From assembly GCF_015674855.1 (NCBI RefSeq), contig NZ_JADMLG010000002.1, positions 186,001-250,000 of the forward strand: DNA of 64,000 nt, read 5' to 3'. This document shows positions 1-9,082 of this stretch, piece by piece. The stretch comes from Nocardia bovistercoris (GTDB lineage: Bacteria > Actinomycetota > Actinomycetes > Mycobacteriales > Mycobacteriaceae). Position 1 is the stretch's first letter; every line of letters begins with the position of its first letter. Position numbers and translations under genes: made by a program. The notes below the pieces were generated by a model that saw only the letters and a program-made list of their open reading frames with translations, did not search any database and was not told the DNA's origin.

Positions 1-1157
1 TCCCCCGCATCCTGACCTGGGTGGACGAGAAGGACGGCGCCGACCCGGCCATTCCAACGCTGGAGCAGGTGGCGGCGGGCCAGTCCACCGACGCCATACC
101 CGCCCCCGCCAAGCCGGGCGGCATGGTGATCCTCACCAGCGGCACCACCGGTACGCCGAAGGGCGCGCCGCGCGACCGGGTCAGTCCCTTCGCCTCGGCC
201 CAGTTCGTCGACCGGGTCCCGCTGCCGACCAACGGCACGATGATCATGGCCGCGCCGATCTTCCACGGCACCGGACTCTCGCAGTTCACCATCGGACTCG
301 CGCTGGGCAATCGGGTGGTCTTCCAGCAGCGGCGGTTCGACCCGGAGCTGACGCTGGCCAATATCGCGCGGTACCAAGCGGATTCGCTGGTCGTGGTGCC
401 GACCATGCTGCAACGCATCCTCGACCTCGGCGACGACGTGCTCGGTAAGTACGACACGAGCAGTATGCGGGTGATCTTCGCCGCGGGCTCTGCCATCGCG
501 CCCGATGTGGTCACCCGCGCGCTCGACCAGTTCAACGACAGCCTCTACAACCTGTACGGGTCGACCGAGTGCGCGGTCATGACGGTGGCGACGCCGGAGG
601 ACCTGCGCAAAGCGCCGACCACGGCGGGCAAGGCGCCGGTCGGCATCAGGATCGTGCTGCTCGACGAGAAGCGCGAGCCGATCACCGAGCCGAATGTCAC
701 CGGCACGATCTTCGTCGACAACGGATTCGCCTTCACCGGATACACCGACGGGCGCACCAAGGAGATCGTGGACGGCATGATGTCCAGCGGCGACGTCGGC
801 CACTTCGACGCCGACGGCCTGCTCTACATCGACGGACGCGACGACGACATGATCGTCTCCGGCGGCGAGAACGTCTTCCCGCTCGAGGTGGAGAACCTGA
901 TCGCGGGCCGCGACGACATCTTCGAAGCCGCCGTCGTCGGCGTGGACGACCGGCAGTTCGGCAAGCGACTGCGCGCCTTCGTGGTGCCTGGCCCGGATTC
1001 CAAGCGCGACCCGGATGAGATCAAGGAGTACGTGCGGGCCAATCTGGCGAGGTACAAGGTGCCCCGCGAAGTGGTGTTCCTCGACGAGCTGCCCCGCAAC
1101 GCGACCGGCAAGCTGCTGCGTAAGCCGCTCGTCGAGATGGAAATCGACGCCTCCTGA
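1..1157 (+). CDS. Fatty-acyl-CoA synthetase / AMP-binding ligase, 3' part (FadD type)
   Basis: C-terminal ~385 residues of an acyl-CoA ligase whose 5' end lies left of the window; the reading frame is open from base 3. Visible family marks are the AMP-binding P-loop (LTSGTTGTPKG, bases ~133-165), the A5 motif YGSTE (~555-570), the hinge/A8 region DGRDDDMIVSGGENV (~830-875) and the A10 lysine in NATGKLLRK (~1100-1125). These enzymes adenylate a fatty acid and pass it to CoA. The exact chain-length specificity cannot be read from the sequence. No downstream partner is co-directional within 370 bp, so it is probably last in its transcript. Confidence 0.93.
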   Translation, partial: PRILTWVDEKDGADPAIPTLEQVAAGQSTDAIPAPAKPGGMVILTSGTTGTPKGAPRDRVSPFASAQFVDRVPLPTNGTMIMAAPIFHGTGLSQFTIGLALGNRVVFQQRRFDPELTLANIARYQADSLVVVPTMLQRILDLGDDVLGKYDTSSMRVIFAAGSAIAPDVVTRALDQFNDSLYNLYGSTECAVMTVATPEDLRKAPTTAGKAPVGIRIVLLDEKREPITEPNVTGTIFVDNGFAFTGYTDGRTKEIVDGMMSSGDVGHFDADGLLYIDGRDDDMIVSGGENVFPLEVENLIAGRDDIFEAAVVGVDDRQFGKRLRAFVVPGPDSKRDPDEIKEYVRANLARYKVPREVVFLDELPRNATGKLLRKPLVEMEIDAS

Positions 1158-1532
1158 CCCCGGTGCGCACCGATCCGGCCTGCGCCCGACAGGCCCTGCC
1201 GGATCGGTGCGCCCCTTCCCCAGCACGCCCGCAGGCCCACCTGCGCCGCAACCCACAGCACGGCCCGTGCGGTTCGCCGCCTTCCAGCGGGGAGTGATGT
1301 CCTTGCAGGACGACGGCGTGGACGACACCGGCCTCGGTGGCGGCCTCGGTCAGTTCGCGCGCTTCGTCGGCGTCGATGCCGAGCGGCCACTCGGACACGA
1401 CGTGTTTGCTCCGTCGAGCGCTGTCCCCCGGTCCCGGCGAGATCGTGGGTATCCGCCCGCCGCGAAGGATGGATATCGGGTAGTCCACTCGCCCGGGGTA
1501 AGTAATCGTTACAGCTCGGTTATCATCAGCGG
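1158..1532. other. Intergenic region with one relic and a small palindrome
   Basis: Apart from the oxidoreductase relic, this 375-bp stretch shows no gene. Just before the next start, at 1500-1516, lies GTAATCGTTAC (arms GTAA/TTAC), a possible operator for the following membrane-protein gene. Its regulator is unknown. Confidence 0.4.
1288..1404 (-). pseudogene. Relic of a Gfo/Idh/MocA-family NAD(P)-dependent oxidoreductase
   Basis: A minus-strand frame in the 375-bp gap between two plus-strand genes holds ~39 residues reading HVVSEWPLGIDADEARELT and on to GVVHAVVLQGHHSP. This matches the conserved EKP/EWPL - EAxxL - AxxxGV - LQxRxxP stretch after the Rossmann fold of Gfo/Idh/MocA oxidoreductases. 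Neither the upstream GxGxxG nucleotide-binding loop nor the downstream C-terminal domain is present in any frame nearby, so this is a fragment left by deletion. Family assignment is by motif memory only. Confidence 0.6.
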
Positions 1533-2096
1533 GTGAGCATTGGGTTCGGTCGATCGTCGCGGGCAGACCGCGGCGCTGTCGCGCGGTTGCGCGGCGGTTC
1601 GGCCGGCGCGCTCTCGGGGGCGCTCGCGCTCGCCGCGCACGGCTGGGCGAGCGGTGCGATGTCGCCCGACAGCACCACCGTGGCGCTGCTGGTCGCGGTG
1701 TGTGCCGTGGTCGGCGCGGTGGTCACCGGACTCGGTCCGTTGCGCGAGACCGCCGCCGGTCTCGTCGCCGCGCTGTTCGGTGGCCAACTGCTCGGACACG
1801 TCGCGATGGGTTTCGGCTCCGGTCATCTGCACCACGGCGACACCCAGCTCACCCCGCGCATGATCTTCGCGCACCTGCTCGCCGCCTTCGCCGCCGCCGC
1901 ACTGATCCGCGGCGCGGAGGCCGCGTATCGAATCGGCACCGCCGTGTTGGCGCGAGTCGTGCCGGTGGGCACTGTCCTGCCCGTCGTCGCGGAACCCGCG
2001 CCCTTGCGCACCACGCACCGCGACCGGGTCGTGCTGCGCATCCTCGCGGCGGAGTCGCTGCGCACGCGCGGCCCGCCGATGCTCGTTCGTCTCTGA
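1533..2096 (+). CDS. Membrane protein with His-rich loop, function unknown
   Basis: 187 residues starting at GTG. Four hydrophobic segments are visible (roughly residues 25-40, 50-70, 75-95 and 110-130). A histidine-rich loop, GHVAMGFGSGHLHHGD, lies between the third and fourth segments, which suggests metal contact. I do not recognise the family. It precedes the PepSY membrane protein, whose own loop is also His-rich, so a link to metal handling is an inference from two neighbours. The C-terminal ~50 residues are charged and look cytoplasmic. Confidence 0.65.
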   Translation: MSIGFGRSSRADRGAVARLRGGSAGALSGALALAAHGWASGAMSPDSTTVALLVAVCAVVGAVVTGLGPLRETAAGLVAALFGGQLLGHVAMGFGSGHLHHGDTQLTPRMIFAHLLAAFAAAALIRGAEAAYRIGTAVLARVVPVGTVLPVVAEPAPLRTTHRDRVVLRILAAESLRTRGPPMLVRL

Positions 2097-2253
2097 TTCC
2101 CTTTTCCGGTGCGCGGACTTCGGTTCCGCGTGTCGTCGTGCCGTCGTTGTGGGTGAACCACTGCGCCGCAGAATATTTCGCGATGTCCTCGGTGCAGCGC
2201 GCGGCCGACCGTTCGCGGCATGTGGCTATGACCTTCGAGCAACCGATGCTCCA

Positions 2254-2312
2254 CGTGACGGCAGCTGCTCACTCGCGGGCATGCCCGAATTCCGCGTGAC
2301 GGCAACGGCTCA
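2254..2312 (+). repeat. Imperfect 18-bp direct repeat in a 290-bp intergenic gap
   Basis: CGTGACGGCAGCTGCTCA (2254-2271) and CGTGACGGCAACGGCTCA (2295-2312) agree at 15 of 18 positions, 41 bp apart, upstream of the PepSY gene. It could be a regulator binding pair or chance similarity. The rest of 2097-2386 shows nothing I can name. Confidence 0.35.
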
Positions 2313-2386
2313 TGACCGAGGCCAACGCGTTCGTGGCGTAGTCGCGGGCGACGTACCGGATTCCATTTCTCAGAATCGAAACGATC

Positions 2387-3847
2387 GTGAGCACAACAGA
2401 AACCATTCTTCGCGACGCCGATGATCCGGCGCCGCCGCCCGAATCCGCGTCCAAGCGTTCGGCGGGATCAGGACTCCAAGCGCTGGCTTTACGCCTGCAT
2501 TTCTACGCGGGCCTGTTCGTCGCGCCGTTCATCCTGATCGCGGCCGTGACGGGCGCGCTGTACGCGATCTCGCCCACATTGGAGCAGTTCGTGTCCCGCG
2601 ACCTGCTCAGCGTCGAACCGGGCGAGGCGGCGCGACCGCTGTCCGAACAGGTCGCCGCCGCCGTCGCCACCCGGCCCGACCTGGCGTTGGTCGCCGTGGC
2701 GCCCGCGCCGGAGTCCGACGACACCACCCGCGTGCTGTTCAGCGACCCGTCGCTGGGCGAATCGGAGCGCCGCGCGGTCTTCGTCGATCCGTATACCGCG
2801 CGCCCGGTCGGCGAATCGGTGGTGTACGGCAGTTCCGGGGCGCTGCCGCTGCGGACCTGGATCGACCGCCTGCACCGTGACCTGCATCTCGGCGAGACCG
2901 GACGCCTCTACAGCGAACTGGCCGCCTCCTGGCTGTGGGCGATCGGCCTGGCCGGACTCGTGCTGTGGATTCGGCGGGTCCGCGCTCGGCGCACCCGGAA
3001 TTCGGTCGGCAGGCTGTTCGCGCCCGACCGTTCGGCGCGCGGTCGGCTGCGGAACCTGAACTGGCACGGCGCGATCGGCGTGTGGGTGCTGCCGCTCCTG
3101 CTGCTGCTCTCGGTGACCGGCATGACCTGGTCCACCTATGCGGGCGAGAACATCGGCGACTTGCGCAAGCAACTCGACTGGACGACACCGACGGTGGTGA
3201 CCGCGTTGCCGGGAGTGCATGCCGACGCGCCCGCCGCAGGCGGTGACCATCACGGCGGGCAGGACGCGACGCCGCCGAACCCCGACACCGCGACGCGCAT
3301 CAGGCAACTGGATTCGGTATACGCCGCGGCCCGATCGGCGGGAATCACCCGCGCCGTCGAAATCGCGGTGCCCAAAGGCGATACCGCCTTCACCGTGAAG
3401 CAGCGCAGGATGCCGGGCACCTACACCGTCGACTCGGTCGCGGTGAACGGCGCGACCGGCGCGGTGACCGCGCAGCTGAACTACGCCGACTGGCCGCTCA
3501 TGGCCAAACTGACCAACTGGGGCATCCAGTTCCACATGGGTCTGATGTTCGGCCTGCTCAATCAGCTGCTGCTGTTGGCGGCGATGATCGGGCTGATCAC
3601 GGTGATCGTGCTCGGCTACCGGATGTGGTGGCAGCGGCGTCCTACCCGCGACGCGGCCCGGTTCTCGCTCCCCCGCCCGCCGCGACGCGGTGCGCTGCGC
3701 AAGACCTCGCCGCTGCTGTCGCTGCCGCTGATCGCCGCGGCTCTGGTGATCGGCTGGTTCGCACCGCTGATCGGTGTCAGCCTGCTCGCGTTCCTCGTCA
3801 TCGATGTGATCCTCGGCCTGCTCGCCCGCGCGAGAACCGCCGCCTGA
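2387..3847 (+). CDS. PepSY-associated transmembrane protein
   Basis: 486 residues from GTG. The N-terminal LHFYAGLFVAPFILIAAVTGALY is the typical first helix of the PepSY_TM family; further helices lie near residues 180-200, 225-250, 385-410 and 445-475. HRDLHLGETGRLYSELAASW is the family's conserved His-containing loop. Family members are inner-membrane proteins often found with iron or copper uptake and ferric reduction. The extracellular loop HADAPAAGGDHHGGQD (residues ~284-300) is His-rich. A secreted protein follows 120 bp downstream. The substrate is not determinable here. Confidence 0.88.
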   Translation: MSTTETILRDADDPAPPPESASKRSAGSGLQALALRLHFYAGLFVAPFILIAAVTGALYAISPTLEQFVSRDLLSVEPGEAARPLSEQVAAAVATRPDLALVAVAPAPESDDTTRVLFSDPSLGESERRAVFVDPYTARPVGESVVYGSSGALPLRTWIDRLHRDLHLGETGRLYSELAASWLWAIGLAGLVLWIRRVRARRTRNSVGRLFAPDRSARGRLRNLNWHGAIGVWVLPLLLLLSVTGMTWSTYAGENIGDLRKQLDWTTPTVVTALPGVHADAPAAGGDHHGGQDATPPNPDTATRIRQLDSVYAAARSAGITRAVEIAVPKGDTAFTVKQRRMPGTYTVDSVAVNGATGAVTAQLNYADWPLMAKLTNWGIQFHMGLMFGLLNQLLLLAAMIGLITVIVLGYRMWWQRRPTRDAARFSLPRPPRRGALRKTSPLLSLPLIAAALVIGWFAPLIGVSLLAFLVIDVILGLLARARTAA

Positions 3848-3968
3848 CAATCGAATCCACCTCCGCGCCGGACGATTCCGGCGCGGCGATCCGGCATGCC
3901 GCCGTTCGCCACCGCGAACGCCGGTCACTGCCGCGCGCCCACATACTTTTCGAAAGGACAACTCCCCC

Positions 3969-4667
3969 ATGAAGTTCCGCTCGCTAGCCCTGGCTGTCGC
4001 GTCCACCTCCCTCGCCCTCGCCGCGACCGCCGGAGTCGGTTCGGCCGCGTCGGAGCAGAGCATCGGCTTCTCCGCGCACGCCACCGACACCGCCTCGATC
4101 ATCTCGATCAACGCCGGTTCGCTGGTGGTGGCGGACAACGTGCTGCGGATCGAGACAGCCGACGGCGCCGTGGTCGCGGGCGCACCGCTGACCTTCCGCG
4201 TCGAGGAATTCGAATTCCCCATCGACGCGGCGGTTTCCGGTCGCGAAGCCGTGCTCACCCCGCGATTCGACATGGATCGCGCCATCTACAAGCCGGTCGC
4301 CCTCCCGCACGAGGACAAGGCGCCGTGGAAGAACGAATACGATCGCGAACAGGCCGCCTGGAGCCGGATGACCAGCACCATCGGCATGGGCGCGAGCCTC
4401 GGCACCCTCATCGGCGGCATCGCAGGCGGCGGCATCGGATGTGTGCTCGGCGGCATCGCGGGCGCCACCGTGGCGTCGGCCACCATCGTCGGCCTGTTCG
4501 GCCCCTTCGTGCCCGCCGCCGTCGTCGGCTGCGTCGGTGGGATCGCGGCGGTGGGCGCCATCGGCACCCTCATCGGCCAGATCGCCATCACCGCACCGGT
4601 CGCGATCGGCGCGGCGATCCAGTACGCCGTCACCACCAACCAGCCCTTCGTCGCGCCCGCGAAGTAG
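3969..4667 (+). CDS. Secreted glycine-rich protein, paralogue of the gene at 21436
   Basis: 232 residues with a Sec signal peptide (residues 1-~27, cleavage near GSAASEQS). The mature part has a beta-rich half with FRVEEFEFPI and VLTPRFD, then DKAPWKNEYDREQAAWSRM, then a long hydrophobic Gly/Ala tail with two cysteines (GGGIGCVLGG, VVGCVGG). The tail looks like paired membrane-inserting GxxxG helices. The second copy at 21436-22197 is almost identical in the tail and keeps both cysteines. No known domain is recognised. It may anchor in or span the outer (mycolate) layer; that is inference. RBS GAAAGGA precedes the ATG. Confidence 0.8.
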   Translation: MKFRSLALAVASTSLALAATAGVGSAASEQSIGFSAHATDTASIISINAGSLVVADNVLRIETADGAVVAGAPLTFRVEEFEFPIDAAVSGREAVLTPRFDMDRAIYKPVALPHEDKAPWKNEYDREQAAWSRMTSTIGMGASLGTLIGGIAGGGIGCVLGGIAGATVASATIVGLFGPFVPAAVVGCVGGIAAVGAIGTLIGQIAITAPVAIGAAIQYAVTTNQPFVAPAK

Positions 4668-4677
4668 TTTGGCGGGT

Positions 4678-4704
4678 CCCCACCCGGTCGCGCGCCGGGT
4701 GGGG
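4678..4704. terminator. Hairpin between convergent genes
   Basis: CCCCACCCGG (4678-4687) pairs with CCGGGTGGGG (4695-4704) around a 7-base loop, between the ends of the secreted-protein gene (+) and the small membrane gene (-). It could serve both directions. There is no strong T tract. Confidence 0.65.
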
Positions 4705-4712
4705 GTCGCGGG

Positions 4713-4961
4713 TCACTCGACGGAGTCCTCGTCGGACTTCGGGATGTCGGTGGTCGGGGGAACCCGCACCGGGCGCAGCAGTGCCCACGCGAGGAAGGCC
4801 AGCGCGACGACGGCCATGCCGATGCCTGCCCAAAGGTTGACGTTCACGTCGCCGGTTTTGGCCTGCTGGTCGGCGGTGTAGTCGACCAGGCCCATCACGA
4901 TCAGGACGACGCCGTAGCTGCCGAGCAGTCCGGCGACGATGGTGCGGATGTCGAAGAGCAT
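4713..4961 (-). CDS. Small two-helix membrane protein linked to a sodium/solute symporter
   Basis: 82 residues with two hydrophobic segments (residues ~7-27 and ~43-62) and an acidic C-terminus (SDEDSVE). It starts 12 bp after the end of the symporter gene on the same strand, so it is surely cotranscribed. Small membrane proteins like this often accompany SSS-family transporters in actinobacteria and may be an accessory subunit, but no function is assigned. Confidence 0.8.
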   Translation of the reverse strand: MLFDIRTIVAGLLGSYGVVLIVMGLVDYTADQQAKTGDVNVNLWAGIGMAVVALAFLAWALLRPVRVPPTTDIPKSDEDSVE

Positions 4962-4973
4962 CGTGGCGACTCC

Positions 4974-6716
4974 TTAACCGACGAGCAGGTTCAAGCCGAT
5001 GACCAGGACCAGGGCGATGCCCGCGAGCAGGACCGGGCGCTGATACCAGGGCAGGCTCGACTCCTCCGGATCGGTGCGAACTTCCTTGGGTGTCTCGGAG
5101 TAGACCAGACCGACGAGTTCCGCGGCCGGTTTGGGTGTGGTCACCTGGGTGACGGCCACGCTGACGACGATGTCGACCACGAACGCCGCCCCGGCCGCGA
5201 TGAAACTCGCTCCCTGGCCGGACAATTCGAAGACCTCGGCCTCGTGCAGCACGAATATCACTATCGCCGAGACGGTTCCGCACACCAGTCCGAGCCAGCC
5301 CGCGGTCGGCGTCATCCGTTTCCAGAACATGCCGAGGATGAATGTCGCGAACAGCGGTGCGTTGAAGAAACTGAACAGCGTCTGGAGGTAATCCATGATG
5401 TTGCTGAAGTTTCCGGCGATGAAGGCAGTGAAGATCGCGGCCACGGTCGCGCCGACGGTCGCGAGTCTGCCCACCGACAGGTAGTAGCCGTCGGGTCGAT
5501 CCTTGACGACGTACTGCTGCCACAGATCGAAACTGAAAACCGTGTTGAAGGCCGAGATGTTGGCGGCCATACCGGCCATGAACGCCGCGAGCAGTCCGGC
5601 GATGCCGATGCCGAGCAGGCCGTTGGGCAGCGTGTCCTTCATCAGGTACAGCAGCGCCTGGTTGTAGGTGACGTCGCCGGTGTAGTCCGGGTTCGCGGTG
5701 ACCGCCTGCTTGTACTCGATCATCTGCGGCACGAGGACCGCGCTGATCATGCCGGGAATCACCACGATCAAGGGGATGAACATCTTCGGGTACGCGCCGA
5801 TGATCGGGGTGCGCCGCGCCGCGGAGATGGAATGGGTGGCCAGCGCGCGCTGGACCTCCACGAAATTCGTGGTCCAGTAGCCGAACGACAGCACGAAGCC
5901 GAGTCCGAACACGATGCCGAGGATCGACAGGAAGTCGTTGGCGAATCCGGACAGCGCGTTGCCCGGCCAGGATTCCAGTTGCGCCGCGCCGCCCGGCGAT
6001 GCGGTCACCTTGTCGCGCAACCCATCCCAGCCGCCGACGCGGTGCAGGCCGACCAAGGTCAGTGGCAGCAGCGCGGCGACGATGACGAAGAACTGCAACA
6101 CCTCGTTGTAGATCGCCGCCGACAGACCGCCGAGGGTGATGTAGGACAACACGATCACCGCGGCCACGATCACCGACACCCACAGCGGCCAGCCCAGCAG
6201 CACATTCACGATGGACCCGAGCAAATACAGGTTCACACCCGCGATCAACACCTGCGCGACCGCGAAACTCAGCGCGTTGACCAGATGCGCGCCCGTGCCG
6301 AAACGCCGCCGCATGAACTCCGGGACGCTGCGCACCTTGGAGCCGTAGTAGAAGGGCATCATCACCACGCCGAGGAACAGCATGGCCGGAACCGCACCGA
6401 TCCAGAAGTAGTGGAAGGTCGGGAATCCGTACTCCGCGCCGTTGGCCGACATGCCCATGATCTCGACCGCGCCCAGATTCGCCGAGATGAAAGCGAGGCC
6501 GGTGACCCACGCGGGCAGCGAGCGGCCCGACAGGAAGAAATCGATGCTGGAGGAAACCCGCTGCCTGGCCAGGACGCCGATACCGAGCACGAAGACGAAG
6601 TACAGCGCGACCAGCGCGTAATCGACGGCGCCCGCGTCCAGTCGCAGGGTTGAGGCGGCTTCGACCCGCACCGGCCCGGCGGCGGACACGAGAACGGATG
6701 CATCGGCAAGCGGCAC
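4974..6716 (-). CDS. Sodium:solute symporter (SSS family), probable sugar/galactose uptake
   Basis: 580 residues and about 14 transmembrane segments. The SSF hallmark FFLSGRSLPAW follows the first helix, and the second and third helices read AFISANLGAVEIMG, as in the SGLT/MelB-type sugar symporters. It couples Na+ entry to solute uptake at the inner membrane. It lies downstream of galactokinase on the same strand (137 bp gap), which makes galactose or a related sugar the likely substrate. The N-terminal ~25 residues before the first helix are an extra extracellular leader. Start ATG at 6716. Confidence 0.92.
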   Translation of the reverse strand: MPLADASVLVSAAGPVRVEAASTLRLDAGAVDYALVALYFVFVLGIGVLARQRVSSSIDFFLSGRSLPAWVTGLAFISANLGAVEIMGMSANGAEYGFPTFHYFWIGAVPAMLFLGVVMMPFYYGSKVRSVPEFMRRRFGTGAHLVNALSFAVAQVLIAGVNLYLLGSIVNVLLGWPLWVSVIVAAVIVLSYITLGGLSAAIYNEVLQFFVIVAALLPLTLVGLHRVGGWDGLRDKVTASPGGAAQLESWPGNALSGFANDFLSILGIVFGLGFVLSFGYWTTNFVEVQRALATHSISAARRTPIIGAYPKMFIPLIVVIPGMISAVLVPQMIEYKQAVTANPDYTGDVTYNQALLYLMKDTLPNGLLGIGIAGLLAAFMAGMAANISAFNTVFSFDLWQQYVVKDRPDGYYLSVGRLATVGATVAAIFTAFIAGNFSNIMDYLQTLFSFFNAPLFATFILGMFWKRMTPTAGWLGLVCGTVSAIVIFVLHEAEVFELSGQGASFIAAGAAFVVDIVVSVAVTQVTTPKPAAELVGLVYSETPKEVRTDPEESSLPWYQRPVLLAGIALVLVIGLNLLVG

Positions 6717-6853
6717 AGCGTCGTCCCTCCTGGCGGTGACCGGGCGTCGAGCGTGATCCTGCGCGGGCGGCGATCCTCGTGTCGCCCACCCCTACTGTAC
6801 GCGCTCGTGCCGTACCTGCGCGGCACATTCGCACATAAAGCCTGGACGGTCGC

Positions 6854-8281
6854 TCAAGCCAGCCGGTGCGCACCGGCCGAGGGACGCACCGCGAACGTGC
6901 GCGGCGGACGGAACCCGGATCGGTCGAATCGCTCCCGCACACGCTCGATCACCGCGTCGGCTCGCCCTCGGTCGACCAAGGCGATGGCGCTGCCGCCGAA
7001 TCCGCCGCCGACCATGCGCGCGCCGAACGCGCCCGCGTCCAACGCGGCGGCGACCGCGGTGTCGAGGGCGGGCGTCGACACCTCGAAGTCGTCGCGCAGC
7101 GAGGCATGTGCGGCGGTCAGCACCGGGCCGATATCGCGCGGATTCGCCCCGGTCCGCAATTTTTCGGCAATCTCGAGGACTCGGGCGTTCTCGGTCACGA
7201 CATGCCGCGCTCGACGGCGCGTCACCGGGTCGTCGATGCGGTCGAGATCGGCCGGATCGGCTACGTCGCGCAACGACTGGACGCACAGAGCGGCGGCCGC
7301 GGCCTCGCATTCGGCGCGCCGCCGCGCGTATTCGCCGTCGGCGAGTCGGTGCGGCTCGCCGGTGTCGATCACCAGGAGTTCCAGACCGAAGCTCGGCAGG
7401 TCGAACGGGATCTGCTCGCAACCGACCGGATCGCTCCCGGGACCTACGACACCAGGGCCGGTAGAGGTAGGCAGTTCGGCGTGGCCGTGGGCATCAGCAC
7501 GGCTTTGGGCACCAGCATGGCTTTGGGCATCGGCGCGGCCGTGAGCGTCAGCACGGCGGCGAGCGTCGGCACCTTGGTGAGTGTCAGCACGGCCGGCAGC
7601 ATCAGCACGACCGTCAGCGTCAGCACGGCCGGCAGCGTCGTCGGCACCTTCGTGAGTGGCAGCGCGGCCACGGGCATCGGCACGGCCGTCGGTATCGGCG
7701 TGGCCGTGGCGTTCGCGGGTCGCGTGCGCGGGTGTGTCGCCGAATCCGCGGGTGAAAGCGCGGACGTCGATGAACAGCGCGTGTCCCGGCGTGCACAGCA
7801 GCGCGGCGGACTGGTCGAGCACGCCGGTCGGCGCGCCCGCGTAGTCGTTCTCGGCGGCGCGTGCGATGTCGACGAGGGTGAGATCGGTGAGGTCGGGGGC
7901 GAACAGGTCGCGCAGCGCGATCGCCACCGCGCAGGTCAGCGCCGCCGAGGAGGACAGTCCGGCGCCGATCGGCACCGCGCCGTCCAGGTCGAGGTCGACG
8001 CCGCCGATTCGCAGGCCGCGTGCCCGGAACTGCGCGGCGACGCCGAGCGGGTAACGGGACCAGTCGGGGACGCTGTCGCGTGCGGCGGCCAGATCGGGTA
8101 CGGCGACCCGGACCGACCGTCCCGGACGCTGGCGCGAGGACACCGTCACGAGGTCGTCGGCGCGCGGTTCGGCTCGACAGGTCACCGTCATGGGCAGGGC
8201 GATCGGCAGGACGAAGCCCGCGTTGTAGTCGGTGTGTTCGCCGATGATGTTGACCCGTCCCGGGGCGGCCCAGACACCCAT
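6854..8281 (-). CDS. galK: Galactokinase with a low-complexity insertion
   Basis: 475 residues; start chosen at the ATG at 8281 because GGGAGGAG lies 6 bp upstream. Phosphorylates galactose to galactose-1-phosphate (Leloir pathway). It carries the galactokinase signature GRVNIIGEHTDYN, the GHMP ATP loop GAGLSSSAAL, the catalytic Asp in VLDQSAAL, and the C-terminal GARMVGGGFGGSAIAL. Normal members are ~360-390 residues. The excess is an ~80-residue Ala/Asp/Gly/Arg/His insert (bases ~7474-7712) placed between the strands FIDVRAF and PFDLPSFGLELLVIDTGEPHRL. No galT or galE is in view. A symporter follows on the same strand. Confidence 0.93.
   Translation of the reverse strand: MGVWAAPGRVNIIGEHTDYNAGFVLPIALPMTVTCRAEPRADDLVTVSSRQRPGRSVRVAVPDLAAARDSVPDWSRYPLGVAAQFRARGLRIGGVDLDLDGAVPIGAGLSSSAALTCAVAIALRDLFAPDLTDLTLVDIARAAENDYAGAPTGVLDQSAALLCTPGHALFIDVRAFTRGFGDTPAHATRERHGHADTDGRADARGRAATHEGADDAAGRADADGRADAAGRADTHQGADARRRADAHGRADAQSHAGAQSRADAHGHAELPTSTGPGVVGPGSDPVGCEQIPFDLPSFGLELLVIDTGEPHRLADGEYARRRAECEAAAAALCVQSLRDVADPADLDRIDDPVTRRRARHVVTENARVLEIAEKLRTGANPRDIGPVLTAAHASLRDDFEVSTPALDTAVAAALDAGAFGARMVGGGFGGSAIALVDRGRADAVIERVRERFDRSGFRPPRTFAVRPSAGAHRLA
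7474..7712 (-). repeat. Degenerate short tandem repeats inside galactokinase
   Basis: About 240 bp of degenerate 12-18 bp units (variants of GGTCAGCACGGCC on the plus strand) encoding repeated ADA/GRADA/HGHAD tripeptide-pentapeptide blocks in the galactokinase frame. The unit length stays a multiple of three, so the frame is kept. It looks like slippage-driven expansion in a surface loop. Confidence 0.75.
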
Positions 8282-8485
8282 GACGATCTCCTCCCGCTCC
8301 GGTGCGTTCTCGCCGACCATCACATACTGCCCGGTTCGACACCGTCCGAGACACGCCGCCTCAGCACCGCTTTCACCGGAGCGAGGTGCGCGATCGAAAA
8401 TCCTGACGCACAGTCGAACTCGAGGCAACGACGACCGGCATGAACGACGACCGGCAAAACAGGTCGGTGGCTACGGGAGGGCATT

Positions 8486-9082
8486 ATGATTCACACCACC
8501 CCCTACAGCGGCCCACTCGGGCGGCAGTGGATCGATCGACTCCGTCCGACCCTCGGCAGACCGCGCGTCACAGCTGCTCCCGGCGGCTCGGGGGCGCCAC
8601 TGACGATCGAGATAGGCGCCGCGACCGGGGTCGGTCCGACCGCCATGTCCGCCTTCGACGCCGCGCTGCGCGAACTGGGAGTGGGTGATGCCAACTTGAT
8701 TCGCCTGTCGTCGGTGATTCCGCCGCGCGCGGTGCTGCGCCGGGGCGCGCGGGTGCGCAAACCCATCGCGTGGGGCGATCGGCTCTACTGCGTGTATGCG
8801 GCGCAACACGCCATCGAATACGGCGAGACCGCCGCCGCGGGCATCGGCTGGGTGCTGCGCGACGACGATTCCGGCGCGGGACTTTTCGTCGAACACGAGG
8901 GCGCCCGCGCCGGTGAGGTCGAAGAACTCATCCGCGCCAGCCTCGACGATATGACCAGGCACCGACCGGCAACGTTCGGACCGGTTCGCTCGACGGTCAC
9001 CGAAGTCCGCTGCGCGGGCGATCCGGCCTGCGCACTGGTGCTTGCCGCTTATCACACCGCTGGTTGGGAGCCGGGGAAATGA
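8486..9082 (+). CDS. Pyruvoyl-dependent arginine decarboxylase family protein
   Basis: 198 residues; RBS GGGAGG, ATG. The core TIEIGAATGVGPTAMSAFD, then GVGDANLIRLSSVIPP, matches PvlArgDC enzymes. The Ser-Ser in LSSVIPP is the self-cleavage site that yields the N-terminal pyruvoyl group of the beta chain. Known members make agmatine from arginine, so a polyamine/agmatine product is expected, though close homologues may use other amino acids. The stop codon overlaps the next start (ATGA), so the next gene is translationally coupled. About 30 extra N-terminal residues precede the core. Confidence 0.88.
   Translation: MIHTTPYSGPLGRQWIDRLRPTLGRPRVTAAPGGSGAPLTIEIGAATGVGPTAMSAFDAALRELGVGDANLIRLSSVIPPRAVLRRGARVRKPIAWGDRLYCVYAAQHAIEYGETAAAGIGWVLRDDDSGAGLFVEHEGARAGEVEELIRASLDDMTRHRPATFGPVRSTVTEVRCAGDPACALVLAAYHTAGWEPGK

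Noticed and set aside
4630..6942. Long minus frame overlapping the sodium symporter in another phase
   Set aside because: Arg/Gly-rich without domain features; the symporter frame explains the DNA.
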